A DNA stretch of 64,000 bases from Saprospiraceae bacterium (GCA_016706365.1 JADJJU010000011.1:1-64000), one strand, 5' to 3'. Counted from the first letter of the stretch, positions 26,985 through 38,298 are shown. The notes: generated from the letters alone by a model not told the origin. A program made the numbers and translations.

Positions 26985-28666
26985 TTACTTTTTGATGAAT
27001 CTTGCGCTCAAGGTTTTGCCCGCGTTCAAGCACTCATAATATATAATCCTGAAGGCAAGCTACTTGCATTCCACAATTCTGACGTTCGGAGTCCTGCTCA
27101 TTCAATCTGAATTGATGAACCTGCTGTCCATTCAGGTTGTAAACCTGAACAACTGTACCATTCTGAACTATTTTTCGGCCATCGGATATTCAATTCTTCA
27201 TTGACGGGGTAGGAAACACTAAGTTTCATCCACAGAAGACATAAACTCATTGCTTTCTATAACAACAGGTAGAAAAATGGCCGATCCTTTGGCATCCACT
27301 CTATAGCAGTATAAGTTCCCGCCTCAAGTTACTAATATTTCGTGCCCATTCCATCAGCCGAAAGATTCAATTATCTCAGCTGAATTGCTGATTTTCAAAT
27401 GTATAGAACCATCATTATTTACTGATTTCTGTACATTGATACCACCTTAATTCCCCATTTTGTTCCACCAACACAAGCCTCAGCTGTGCAACTTCCAAAA
27501 ACTATAGTAACACAATATTCTTCATTCAAATCTGCTACCTGAATACTTTCAGTTGTCGCTCCAGTACTCCAGAGATAAGTGCTTACCTGGGTATTTGGAG
27601 GACTGGGCACAGCTATCAGCAAGTAACCTGCATTATTTCGCAAAGCCTTTATTCTTGCTTCGCATTTGTCAAATGTTACGTGAGTAAACAACACCTTTCT
27701 GCAGGTTCTTTGATCCGGATCAGACACCAGCACTTTGTAAAGTCCGGATTGAGTAACATTAATGGTTTGAGTAGTTTCACCTGTGTTCCAAATGTAATTG
27801 TAATTCAATGTATCATCATGGATTACTGTTAATGTTGCAGATGGCAGACTATCATATTCCACTCCAAGCACAGCTTTGATACATTCCTGTGGTGGTTCAT
27901 GGTCAAGTGTGCAGGCTGAAGCCGTACATCCATTGGGGAATGTTACGGTAACACAGTAATTACCCGGTTTCAGGACAATAATTGTCTTAGTTGTATCACC
28001 TGTACTCCATACATAAGTTCCACCTACAGGAGGAGCACTTAGTGCAGTAAGTTGCGTGCCCAAATTTCCTCTCCGGGAGACAATTGTTACTTTGCACCCA
28101 TTAGAATTTTGCATAAAACATGCTTCCGCTGTACAATCTTTACTATCTGTAACAGTGACGCAATGCCTTCCAGTACCAGGATACGGAATGATCTGGGTGG
28201 TATCTCCTGTTGACCAGAGATAAGTGAAGGGAGCAGAACCGTGGGCTACCGCATGAAGAAACGCTGCGTCCGATGAATCTCTGGAAAACTTCACTTGGAC
28301 TTTACAATGGTTTTGTTCGGAATCACAATAATTAAGTTTGAAGAAAATCACATTTGAATTACTGTTAGGTTGCGGCCTCTGGAACTCAGCTTTACGCTCT
28401 CCTTTGCAATTCACGAAAAAAACTTTTACCCAAATTCCCGGGTCTCCATATTGTACGTCCGTCTCCACAGAGAAATTCCCCGCCGCATCTGTGTTCACCA
28501 TGTAAAGATGCTGGGTGGTATTTCCTGTCAATATGCTAATCTCAATAGCATTTCCCTCAGCCGGATTTCCATCCTGATCAGACAAATTTCCGGCTACTAT
28601 CAGATTTGCCGCAAGGGACAATTGTGCGATCAGGCAGTAAAATTAAAAGAGTGTAATCCGTTTCAT
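26985..28666 (-). CDS. SprB-like repeat protein with T9SS tail (frameshifted at both ends)
   Basis: The open core (28621-27419, 400 residues) has an N-terminal beta-sandwich (VAGNLSDQDGNPAEGN...) and then four SprB/PKD-like repeats each with a WSTG-T-TT signature (YLWSTGDTTQ, YVWSTGDTTK, YIWNTGETTQ, YLWSTGATTE) and paired cysteines. The signal peptide starts at 28666 (MKRITLF...CLIAQLSLAANL) but is interrupted. Downstream, frames switch while a T9SS sorting tail is still legible (FPNPVNEELNIRW, SSLPSGLYIMSA, ending ARFIKK at 26985). Predicted to be exported and attached to the cell surface. Related repeats occur in gliding adhesins, but adhesion is inference. Confidence 0.7.
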
Positions 28667-28770
28667 ATGAGTTTTTTATAGTTTTAAAAATCTTGTCTAT
28701 ACATTTTACATACGCCTGCCACTCTTTCTCTGTTGGGTGCAGTCCATAAATTTTAATATTTAATCTGCCT

Positions 28771-29361
28771 TTGCTGATGATTTATAGATTTGGTCCTTTT
28801 ATTCCGGTAGTACATGAATCTGCCTTTATCCACCCTCAGGCCGCAGTCACAGGCAATGTTATCATAGGCAGGAATGTTTACATCGGACCCGGAGCTGCCA
28901 TTAGAGGAGATTGGGGAGGAATAGTCATAGAAGATGGCTGCAATGTCAGGAAAATTGTACCATTCATATGTTTCGGGCATCACGGTAAGACTTCAGGAAT
29001 CAGCACATATAGGCCATGGAGCTATAATCCATGGAGCTATGATCGGCAAAAATTGTCTTATTGGAATGAATGCAGTCATCATGGACGAAGCGATTATTGA
29101 GGATGAATGTATCGTTGGTGCCCTCACATTCATTAGAGCACAATCCCGCATCCCCGCCCGTAGTTTGGTGGCGGGAAATCCATAAAAATTCTCCGTCAGG
29201 TTAGCGATGAGATGCTCGCACGGAAAACTGCAGGCACAGAATTATACCAGCAACTCCCCACTGAAATGAACCAAAACTGGGAACCTTGTGAGCCCCTTAG
29301 AGTGGTTCCGGATAATCTTCCATCTCAGGAAGATCTCTACAAAATCTGGAAAAAGAAATAA
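28771..29361 (+). CDS. PaaY-like/gamma-carbonic-anhydrase-like hexapeptide-repeat protein (frameshifted)
   Basis: About 197 residues pieced together from three frames. N-terminal YRFGPFIPVVHESAFIHPQA, then left-handed beta-helix hexapeptide turns (VIIGRNVYIGPGAAIRGDWG, AHIGHGAIIHGAMIGKNCLIG, IEDECIVGALTFIRAQ) and a C-terminal helix (LYQQLPTEMNQNWEPCEPLRVVP) typical of PaaY-type proteins. These trimers bind zinc; PaaY acts as a thioesterase or carbonic-anhydrase relative. There are at least two breaks, near 28965 and 29180. No phenylacetate genes are adjacent, so the specific role is open. Confidence 0.7.
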
Positions 29362-29614
29362 GATTTGGGCATCCCCAGTCTGTAAGGTAATCTGAACCTT
29401 GCTTGCAATTTTTCAAATATGCAACTTTCAGATTACTCGAGGTCGGGCTATCCGCTTTACTTCAGTCATCCCTTCCTCGTGCTCGCTCCATCCTGATGCA
29501 GTGCGTGTAAGGTAAAATGAGGACTTTATTTACGAATGGAATGTAAGTAATTTAAGGAATTATGTAATATTCAGATTAAACTATTCCTGAACTTTTACAA
29601 TTCAATCAATTCTT
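29362..29614. other. Spacer, possible dispersed repeat
   Basis: No gene. The stretch GGTCGGGCTATCCGCTTTAC and following (about 29440-29500) looks like GC-richer intergenic filler that I associate with Bacteroidota repeats, but there is no second copy in this window. Confidence 0.25.
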
Positions 29615-30420
29615 ATGAAAGCAATTTGGAAAGGCAGCATCAATTTCCGGTCTTGTCAATATACCAATTAAGTTATACAGTGGAGCTACTTCGAGTGGCA
29701 TTGACCTGAACATGATTCGCAGGAAGGATCAATGCGCCATTCAGTACGTTCCGGGTCTGCAAAGCGGATGGTAAAGTCCCCCTGGGACGGGATTGCCAAG
29801 GGTTACCAAAAGAAAATGGAGATTATGTAGTATTGGAGGACAGTGATTTTGAAAAGTATTACCGGAAAAACGAAGTCTATTGAAATCTTTGAATTCGTTC
29901 TTGAAGAAGAAATTCCCTCTAAATATCTGGAAAACCTTACATCGTTGAACCAGAAAAAGCTGCCGCTAAAACCTATGCATTACTTCGGGAAGCACTCAAA
30001 AAATCAGGTAAAGGTAGGACTTTCAAAATTTGTTCTGCGAACCAAAGAGCATCTCGCTATTTTGAAAGAAGAAGATAGGTGCAATCCTGTTGATCCAACT
30101 CCGTTTTGAGGATGAACTCAGAGATCCAGAAAAGCCAATATTCCGGGAACATCAAAATTCAGAAAAAGAGTTGGACATGGCGATGTCCATCATTGATCAG
30201 CTTACAGAAAAATTTGATCCATCAAAATATAAAGACACTTACAAAGATGAGCTTATGAAGCTAATCAAAAAGAAAGCAGCCACTCCTAAAGGTAAAAAGT
30301 TGCACTCAAGAAGAAACCACTCCTGCAAAGAAAAAACCGGTGGAAGATGATTTACTCGCTCAATTAAAAGCTAGTCTGGAAGCCATTCAAATTAAAGGGC
30401 ATGTCTCTCGAAAAATATAA
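29615..30420 (+). CDS. ku: Ku protein, DNA end-binding (frameshifted)
   Basis: About 267 residues over several frames. ATG 29615 gives MKAIWKGSINF; deleting one C after TTC restores GLVNIPIKLYSG, the conserved Ku start. Later blocks: VPWDGIAKGYQKENGDYVVLEDSDFEK, SIEIFEFVLEEEIPSKYLE, GLSKFVLRTKEHLAIL and DMAMSIIDQLTEKFDPSKYKDTY, all Ku hallmarks, and a lysine-rich C-terminus. Bacterial Ku forms a ring on broken ends and recruits LigD. The stop (30418-30420) overlaps the LigD start by 20 bp. At least five indels. Confidence 0.82.
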
Positions 30421-33040
30421 CAGTAAAGAGAAATTTCAAGAAAACAAAAGGAGCCTAAAGGGTCGAAAAAGGAATCCGGTGGTGCTTTGCGATTCGTTGT
30501 TCAAAAACATGCTGCCTCCAGACTTCACTATGATTTTAGATTGGAAATAAATGGAGTGCTCGTCAGCTGGGCTGTCCCTAAAGGTCCTTCTGCCAACCCT
30601 GCAGACAAAAGATTAGCGGTCAAACGGAGGATCACCCAATGGATTACATTGATTTTGAAGGAATCATTCCTCAGGGCGAATATGGCGGCGGAACAGTTAT
30701 AGTATGGGATAATGGAATCTATCATGCTGAGGGAAATGAAGATGTTATCAAAGACAATTCCCTCATGAAAAAACAACTGAAGGATGGAGCAATTAAAATT
30801 GTACTGAAAGGTGAAAAACTCAATGGTTCCTGGCATATGGTGCTTATGAAAGGCGATGAAGAAACACGCCAATGGCTTTTAATGAAATCGAAAGACGAGT
30901 TTGCTGACCCTAAAAATAGCTTTGATGAAAATCAGTAATTAAGCGGCAAAGCCCCTGGATCAATTTGCCACAGGAGTGAAGAATGAAGTCATTGCTAAGG
31001 ATGAATCCAAAATGGATTCAAAAAAAAGTTGAAAGAGCTGAAAAACATATCGATGTTTCTGTCATCGATTCATCTAAAGAAGGATTCCATGCGAGGGACC
31101 TTGCAGCGGCAAAAAAAATAGACAATTTTCCTTCTGATTGGAGACCTATGCTGGCTACGCTTGCTGATGAGGCATTTGACAATGAAGAATGGATTTTCGA
31201 AGACAAATATGATGGTTACAGAGCATTGGCAGAAATAAATGAAAAAGCTGCGAAGCTCATTTCAAGGAATGGTTTGAAATTTACTAAGTACCCCTCCATT
31301 GTAGAAGCTTTGGAAAATGTTTCCAAAAACTTGATCCTGGACGGTGAAATCGTTGTTGAAGACAGTATGGGGAAAAGTCGTTTCCAATGGTTGCAGCATT
31401 TCGAAGATAATCCCAAACGTGGAATGCTTAAGTTTTATGTTTTTGATATTATCTATTTTAATGGTTTTGACCTTCGACCACTTGAATTAATTCAGCGTAA
31501 GAAAATTCTGAAGGCACTATTACCCAAAATTGGATAACATCTTCTATTCTGAACACATAACTCAACATGGCTTGAAAGCCTGGAAAAAGCCAAACAATCA
31601 GGAGCAGAGAGGAATCATTGCCAAACCGGGCAAATTCTAAGTACTATTCTGCCAAACAAGCAAGGATTGGTTGAAAATAAAAATTGCTTCAGCACCAGGA
31701 GATGGTTATAGGTGGCTATACAGAGCCTGGTGAAGTCGGAAGGGATTGGGCGCTCTTCTCTGGTGGCTATTATGAAAGTTGAAACTCTCAGATATTCTGG
31801 AAAAGTTGGTACCGGATTTACAGAATCAATCCTGAAAGAATTAACGCAAAAATTAGAAAAGTTAGAACGCAAAACATCACCTTTCACAGATCCCCTCTCA
31901 TGAAAAATCTGTACATTGGGTAAACCCCATTTTGGTCGCCCAGATCAAATATTCGGAACTTACAGAAACAAACAGCATCGGCATCCTGTTTATCTTGGGC
32001 TGAGGCCAGATAAAATGCGGGGAGGTTGTCTGGAAATCCCTCAATTTGAAACTGATGCAGTAGCAGAAAATAAAGAAAATATGAAGAAGCTTGACTCTAG
32101 TAAATTATCGAACAAAGAAAATCTTCCACTAAAAGCTTACTGAAGCAAAAGCAAAGGAATTAAGTAACAAAGTTTCGTTTACAAATCTGGATAAGATTTT
32201 CTGGCCAAAGAAAATCACAAAAGGTCATGTTATCTCTTATTATAATGAGATAGCCGATTTTATTCTTCACATTTACTTGACAGACCAGAATCACTCAGAC
32301 GAACTCCGGATGGCCTGAAGTCTGAGGGATTCTTTCAGAAAAATAATAATGGAAGGGATGGTTACAAATGGATTAAAACACGTAAAATCAAGTCAGATTC
32401 TAAGGAGGAGTCAATCGAATACATGCTATGCCAGGATAAGGATACCTTATTATTCATGGCAAATTGGGGGCTGTATTAGAGAAATCAATCCATGGGCAAG
32501 CCGCGTAGGGTCATTAATAACCCCGACTTTATCATTTTGACATTGATCCCAAGGATGCCCCCTTGGCAATACTATTAAAACTGCATTGAAACTGAAAAAG
32601 TTCTGGATGCATTAAAATGTTAAAGGGATTCCTAGAAAACTTCTGGTGGAAATGGTTTTACATATATTTATACCGGTTCTTCCTAAATATTCATATGAGC
32701 AAACAGGGAATTTCTCACATCTAATTAGCCAGATGGTGCATAAGCAACTTCCGGGAATCACTAGTTTAGAAAGGATGCCTGCGAAAGGAAAGGCAAAGTC
32801 TATCTTGATTATCTTCAGAATGGGCGTGGAAAAACCATGGCCAGTATATATTCTCTCCGTCCCCGACCCAATCTTGGGGTCAGTACTCCATTAGACTGGA
32901 ATGAGCTAAGTGATTCCTTTGACATGAATGAATACAACTACTTTACCATCCTTCCCCGTCTCGCTGAGAAAGGGGATCTCTGGAAAAATATCTTGCAGGA
33001 CCCGATGGATTTGAAGACTGTCCTCAATGGTTTGCGTTAG
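30401..33040 (+). CDS. ligD: Multidomain DNA ligase LigD (heavily frameshifted)
   Basis: Three domains can be followed across frames: the N-terminal 3'-phosphoesterase (about 30480-30940; FVVQKHAASRLHYDFRLE, IPQGEYGGGTVIVWDNG), the ATP-dependent ligase (about 31110-31900; catalytic lysine in FEDKYDGYRALAE, then LILDGEIVVED), and the C-terminal primase-polymerase (about 32150-33040; SFTNLDKIFWPKK, SLRPRPNLGVSTPLDW). This PE-ligase-polymerase order is one of the known LigD arrangements. With Ku it performs non-homologous end joining. The number of breaks (well over ten) is too high to trust individual residues. The last frame ends at a TAG, 33038-33040. Confidence 0.8.
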
Positions 33041-33094
33041 CAACATAAGCTTTCTATTGAATGTATGTAAATAAATTTCCCAGGAATCTTGTAT

Positions 33095-33114
33095 AAATGA
33101 ATAATAATTCATTT
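33095..33114. promoter_or_regulatory. Putative TetR operator 1
   Basis: Perfect 8-bp half-sites AAATGAAT (33095-33102) and ATTCATTT (33107-33114) around a 4-nt spacer, 13 bp before the tetR-like start. The same site occurs once more at 33708-33727 in front of the next gene. Confidence 0.6.
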
Positions 33115-33126
33115 ATTTACACCTAA

Positions 33127-33703
33127 TGGCAAGAGCAAAAGATCGGTAAAATTGCGCTAATTTATGATTCGACTCTTTCGTTAATCATGAAGAGTGGATA
33201 TACGGATTTAAGGATGGCAGATGTTGCCAAAGCTGGCATGGCGACAGGCACTTTGTACATATATTTTAAGAATAAAGAAGAGCTAATTAATACACTTTTT
33301 TTACAACTTAAAGAAGAGAAAATCAAACAGATGTTTGAAAACACACAACCCACAGACAGCTTTTTTATTTCATTCAAAAAACTCTGGTCAGCATACTTTA
33401 CAATCAGTTTAAAGGAATTCCCAAAAATGCTTTTCATTGAGCAATACGCTTATTCTTCTCTATTATCAGCAGAGACAAAGTCGGGTCTGATAAGTTGGTT
33501 GCCCCTCTATTAGAAATATTATTAAAAGCTCAGGAAGAAGATCTAATCATGAAAATCCCGGAAATTATGATAGCCACATCATGGGGGCTACACTTGAAAT
33601 TGTCAAATATTTTGTAAACACATCTACTCATCCAAGTCAGGAGATCTTCCGAGCAAAGCTTCCCATATGGCCTAGAACAGCATTCGCAAATAATTTTTTT
33701 TAA
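33127..33703 (+). CDS. TetR family transcriptional regulator (frameshifted)
   Basis: About 190 residues. MARAKD starts at 33127; one base must be lost before KIALIYDSTLSLI to reach the helix-turn-helix domain YTDLRMADVAKAGMATGTLYIYFKNKEELI, which is textbook TetR_N. The variable C-terminal ligand domain continues in other frames to ANNFF at 33703. Identical operators before this gene and before the SDR gene predict autorepression and control of the neighbour. The ligand is unknown. Confidence 0.8.
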
Positions 33704-33707
33704 TAAT

Positions 33708-33727
33708 AAATGAATATATATTCACTT
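33708..33727. promoter_or_regulatory. Putative TetR operator 2
   Basis: AAATGAAT-ATAT-ATTCACTT: the same inverted repeat and spacer length as 33095-33114, with one mismatch (33725). It sits 15 bp before the SDR start codon. Confidence 0.6.
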
Positions 33728-33742
33728 TAAAACAACACTATC

Positions 33743-34170
33743 ATGAATAAAAATGCTCTCATCACCGGCGCGTCCTCTGGAATAGGACTAGAACTTTGCT
33801 CACATCTTTGCGCAAAGAACAAAACGGATTTGGTTTTGGTGGCCAGATCAGAAAAAAGCCCTCAAGGAACTTGCTTCCCTTCTCGAAAATAAACACAATA
33901 TCAAAGTGCATGTACTGGCTTTGGACTTAAGTATTGCAGACAGTGCTCAATTAGTTTATAATTTTCACAAATGCATCAGTTGAGGATAGACTATTTGATT
34001 AACAATGCAGGACTTGGTGATTTTGCTATGTTTGCTAAAAGCAATTGGGACAAACAAGCACAGATGATCAATCTCAATATCCTTGCATTATTATTGTTAA
34101 ACTCAGGTCAGCTCTGATTTCTATTTGTGACAAAGGACAAATCGTGATTAGCACCTACACTAAAACCCTG
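33743..34170 (+). pseudogene. Short-chain dehydrogenase/reductase, truncated
   Basis: The cofactor motif TGASSGIG (in MNKNALITGASSGIGLELC) and the structural NNAG motif (DYLINNAGLGDFA) are present in two frames. The catalytic YxxxK block and the C-terminal half are missing: after LNILALLLL the sequence degrades and runs into the repeat-rich spacer at about 34190. So this is a remnant of about 140 of the usual 250 residues. It is probably the target gene of the adjacent TetR regulator. Confidence 0.65.
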
Positions 34171-34189
34171 AAGCTGATTGTGTGTCTAA

Positions 34190-34484
34190 ACAACAGTTAA
34201 AACTGCCTGTTTCAATTATCATTCATAATTCACACCCTGTTCATCCGGCTGTTTGTCAGGGCCTAATATATTGTGGGAGGCAAAACTAAACTATCAAAGA
34301 GTTCACCTGTGTATGTCAGGAGAGAGGGCAAATATTTATTTGCCCACATACAATCCTGAATGTGATTGTGGGCATAGCTGTTGGCTGTCACTCATCATTC
34401 ATAATTCATAACTCATAATTCACCCCAGCATTGTCATCTTACAGGCTCTTATATCTTATATCTTATATCTTATATCTTATATCT
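34190..34484. repeat. Repeat-rich spacer with (ATATCTT)n microsatellite
   Basis: GGCTGTT words (near 34248 and 34380), CATTCATAATTCA words (34215, 34395) and about five tandem TATATCT heptamers (34449-34484). The same mixture is at 23814-23872. No gene. Confidence 0.6.
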
Positions 34485-34512
34485 AAAAAAGGCTCCCCTT
34501 TCGGTGAGCCTT
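34485..34512 (-). terminator. Rho-independent terminator of the carA-eno-sucD operon
   Basis: AAGGCTC (34489-34495) pairs with GAGCCTT (34506-34512), extended inwards by a CC/GG pair around GAAA. On the minus strand a T run follows. It is 38 bp beyond the sucD stop. Confidence 0.75.
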
Positions 34513-34550
34513 CCTTCATTCGACATAAAATATGTTCGAGAGAATCCATA

Positions 34551-35418
34551 CTAGTTTGGTTGGACCGCAGATCTCATCATTGCTCCAATCTCAGCCGGAG
34601 ATCTTACTGTGAGGATTCCGCAAGCTTCCATGATCCGCATTTTTGCTTCTGCAGTATCATCTTCTCCTCCTATGATAGCACCAGCGTGGCCCATTTTTCT
34701 TCCTTTTGGTGCAGTCTGACCCGCAATGAATCCAACAACCGGTTTTTTACCATGTTCATAATCAGTAGGCAGCATCTGCTTCCATATTTCCTCAATCTCA
34801 CCAATCATCACAATTCCTTCCGTATCCGGGTCTTCCATCAATAATCGTACCGCTTCTTGCGTAGAAAGTACCAACAATAGGATCACCTCAATTCCTATAC
34901 AAGTAGATTGACCCTAATCCTGCCTTTGTTACCTGATCCCAGCTTCATATGTCAATGTGCCTAGGAACGGGACTCAATACCGTAGTTCCTTGCGATGGAT
35001 GAACCGGCATAATTCAACTTTAGCTTCGTCAGGTGTAATAATGCGAGGACAATTTTAGTCCAATTAAGCGGCAATCAAACTGGCTGATATAAGATTTTAC
35101 TTTCACCATATCCTGAACAGGAATTCCTTCAATGATACAAACGATGACTTTCACTCCGCTTCTGCAGCTTCCATAATGGCGTCGCTCCGAAAGCCAGCGG
35201 AACAAAAATGATTGAAACATCTGCTCCTTCTATTTTTGCACAGCATCATAAACTGTATTGAAAACGGGCCTCTCAGGGTGGCTACCTCCTCCTTTACCGA
35301 AGTCACACCACCCACTACATTCGTGCCATATTCAATCATCGGACCAGCATCAAATGTTCCTTCCTTTCCTGTAAATCCTTGTACTATAATTCTTGAAGCC
35401 TTGTTCTCAAAGTGACAT
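34551..35418 (-). CDS. sucD: Succinyl-CoA synthetase alpha subunit (frameshifted)
   Basis: About 289 residues, normal length for SucD, which with SucC makes succinate and ATP or GTP from succinyl-CoA in the TCA cycle. Seen across frames: SRIIVQGFTGKEGTFDAGPM and YGTNVVGGV (CoA-binding), VKVIVCIIEGIPVQDMVKVK, and the long intact C-terminal part GIVMIGEIEE ... FIAGQTAPKGRKMGHAGAII, which contains the phosphohistidine-loop surroundings, ending GAMMRSAVQPN. At least five indels between 34890 and 35418. sucC is not in the window. The gene follows the FtsB-like gene by 6 bp. Confidence 0.85.
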
Positions 35419-35424
35419 GTTAAT

Positions 35425-35742
35425 CTATTGTTTTTGTTCTCGTACTATAATGAAGACATCTTCATTTTTTTTCTTCTGTAAAGTATTTCTCTCTGGCAAA
35501 CTTTTCTTTGTATCGCTCAAGGTTTTGCCGTTCATTTTTGCATCAGTAATCATTCCAGCGTAGTTGACCTTGTCTTTTCTAAAAGAAGTGCTCTGTCATA
35601 TACAGCTGAAATTAGTGTAAGCTATGCTTATCAAAAATAGCATCCATCAAAAAACACTAACAATAGTAATATGTATTTACTCTTGAGTGCTTCGAAATCT
35701 TGCTTTTCCACTTTCCTAATTTAATTTGTAATGTTTTATCAT
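35425..35742 (-). CDS. Septum formation initiator (FtsB/DivIC-like) protein (frameshifted)
   Basis: About 100 residues, found by reading all minus frames between eno and sucD. A basic N-terminus and a single hydrophobic helix (YILLLLVFF) are followed by a coiled-coil stretch and a C-terminus LERYKEKFAREKYF ... KKNEDVFIIVREQKQ, which is characteristic of the small Bacteroidota FtsB/DivIC-like proteins often found next to eno. It links FtsQ and FtsL in the divisome. At least three indels; the start is uncertain. Confidence 0.6.
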
Positions 35743-35884
35743 ATTACGATTATTTGTAATGTAAAAATAGCACAGAAAGTGCATTTTACAATACAAACAG
35801 CATTATATTACATATTTTATAATATATAGATATTATCCACCTTTACTGAATAACTGCCATTCAGGCATTTTATCAAAAATCAAC

Positions 35885-37155
35885 CTAAAATCGCCCTGCC
35901 GGGAATACTCCTTCTGCGCCCAATTCTTGTTCAATCCTGTTAATTGATTGTATTTTAGCAATCCTGTCAGAACGGGAAGCAGATCCGGTTTTGATCTGGC
36001 CTGTATTCAATGCAACTGCCAAATCCGCAATTGTAGTATCTTCTGTCTCCACTTCTATGACTCATCACTGATGTGTAGCTGTGACGGGTTGCTAATGCAA
36101 CAGTATCTATCGTTTCTGAAATAGATCCGATTTGATTCACTTTCACCAGTATAGAGTTTGCCACTCCTTCATCGATTCCCCGTTGAAGTCTTTTAGTGTT
36201 GGTCACAAAAAGATCGTCTCCAACGATCTGAATTTTACTAGAAAGTCTTGTGGTCATTTCTTTCCAACCAGCCCAATCATCTTCATAAAGTCCGTCTTCA
36301 ATTGAAAAAATTGGATGTTGTTAACCCATTCTTCCCAGAAACTAAGTTGAGCAGAGGTAAGCTTATCGCCGCTTGACTTGTGAAAGTGGTAAACCTGTTC
36401 ATCACTCCAAGGTAGAATTCTGAAACTGCCGCATCCATTGCAATCATTATATCTTCACCCGGTCTGTATCCGGCCTTTTCAATTGCTTCCAATACTATTT
36501 GGATTGCCTCATCATTAGATTTGATATTGGGAGCAAATCCACCTTCATCGCCAACATTAGTAGAGTATCCTCTTTTTTCAAAACAGACTTCCAAATGATG
36601 GAACACTTCGCGCCCATTCTAAGTGATTCTGAAAGAGCTCTGCTCCTACCGGCATGATCATGAATTCCTGAAAATCTATAGAGTTGTCCACCAAGGATCC
36701 CCATTCAGGATATTCATCATGGGAACCGGCAATACATGCGCATTCACGCCACCAATGTATCTGTACAATGGTTGTTTCAACTCAAGGGCAGCCGCTTTTG
36801 CCGAAGCCATGGATACACCCAATATTGCGTTCGCTCCCAATTTATTCTTATTGTGAGTCCCATCTGCCTCGATCATGATATTATCAATATATCGCTGGTC
36901 AAAAACACTTACACCAATCAGTTCATCGCGCAATACTTCTTCAATGTTTTTGCAGGCATTGAGCACACCCTTGCCCAGATATCTGAGAGGGTCATTATCT
37001 CTCAATTCAACAGCCTCATGTTTTCCGGTAGATGCTCCGGAAGGAACAGCTGCTCTCCCAACTATCAGATTCTCAGTTGTAACTTCCACTTCCACAGTAG
37101 GATTCCCTCTTGAATCTAATATTTCTCTCGCCAGTATGTCAATGATCGCGCTCAT
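35885..37155 (-). CDS. eno: Enolase (frameshifted)
   Basis: About 423 residues, normal length. The N-terminal 150 residues are open (37155-36676): IDILAREILDSRGNPTVEVEV, GRAAVPSGASTGKHEA, NKNKLGANAILGVSMASAKA, PVPMMNILNG. Further pieces carry GDEGGFAPNIKSNDEA, the magnesium site region MIAMDAA.SEFY, the loop IVGDDLFVTNTKRLQRGID and SIETIDTVALA, and the end is at a TAG at 35885. It converts 2-phosphoglycerate to phosphoenolpyruvate. Several indels between 35885 and 36680. 14 bp from carA: same operon. Confidence 0.9.
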
Positions 37156-37169
37156 ATTAAGATTATAAT

Positions 37170-38270
37170 TTAATTCATCATAGTTATAAAATCATCAAAT
37201 AAATATCGGGCATCATGCGGTCCGGGTGCAGCTTCAGGATGATATTGCACTGAAAATGCCTGTCCATTACGCATTCTGAAACCTTCTATACTTTGGTCAT
37301 TGAGATTGACATGAGTAATTTCTATGATATCCGTTTCTCATTGCTGACTCAGTATCGACACCAAAACCATGGTTCTGACTTGTTATTTCACATTTCCCTG
37401 AAAGTTTATTTATAACTGGATGGTTAATCCCTCTATGCCCATAATGCATTTTGTATGTGGTCATGCCCAGAGCCAGGGCCAGCAACTGATGCCCCAGACA
37501 AATCCCGAAAATAGGAATCTTAATATCCAAAAACTTTTTTGTCAGGTCTATCGCATAGGACATTGCTCCAGGATCTCCCGGGCCGTTAGATAGGAAAACA
37601 CCGTCGGGATTCCATGCCATAATCTCTTCAAATGAAGTAGTCGCTGGAAAGACCTGAAGATAACATCCTCTTTGTGCCAATGACCTTAGAATATTCTGCT
37701 TCACACCATAATCAAGGACCGCTACTCTTTTATTACCACCACTTTCTCCAAAAAAATAAGCCGCTTTAGTTGAAACCCTGGAAGCCAATTCCAACCCATC
37801 CATTGATGGACACATTTTTAATTGCTTCGCAAGCTCAGATTTGTCAACAAATTCAGAACTTATTATGGCATTCATCGCACCTTTCTGCCTGATATGCCTG
37901 ACGATTTCTCTGGTATCCACATCAGATATTCCGACAATGGATTCTTTCTCAAGATACTCCTGAATAGATAAGCCAGCCATCTGTCTGGAAAAATGGACAT
38001 TAAAGTTTTTGCATACCAGGCCGGCAATTTTAATGGCATTGGACTCAGACTCTTCTTCACGAATCCCATAATTACCTATATGAGCGTTCGTATTAACCAT
38101 GATCTGGCCAAAATAAGATGGATCAGTGTAGAATTTCCTGATATCCGGTCATACCTGTGTTGAAACAGATTTCGCCGATAGTTGTTGCCTTGTTTGCCGA
38201 TACTAAAACCTTGCCATGAAGTACCATCTTCCAATAGAAGAATAGCGGTTTTTTTTTGCTGAAGTGCCAT
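37170..38270 (-). CDS. carA: Carbamoyl-phosphate synthase small subunit (frameshifted)
   Basis: About 366 residues. The N-terminus at 38270 (MALQQKKTAILLLEDGTSWQ) is in a different frame from the main part, which starts near 38100 (NTNAHIGNYGIREEESES) and carries the class I glutamine amidotransferase: LSNGPGDPGAM and the nucleophile cysteine loop IFGICLGHQLLALALG, then HGHRGINHPV-like and SQNHGFGVD. The last 50 residues (EITHVNLND, FSVQYHPEAAPGPHDA) are again in another frame. Supplies ammonia to CarB for arginine and pyrimidine synthesis. First gene of the carA-eno-ftsB-sucD operon. Confidence 0.9.
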
Positions 38271-38298
38271 GTTGGCGGGGGATGTTTTTTTCTGGATG

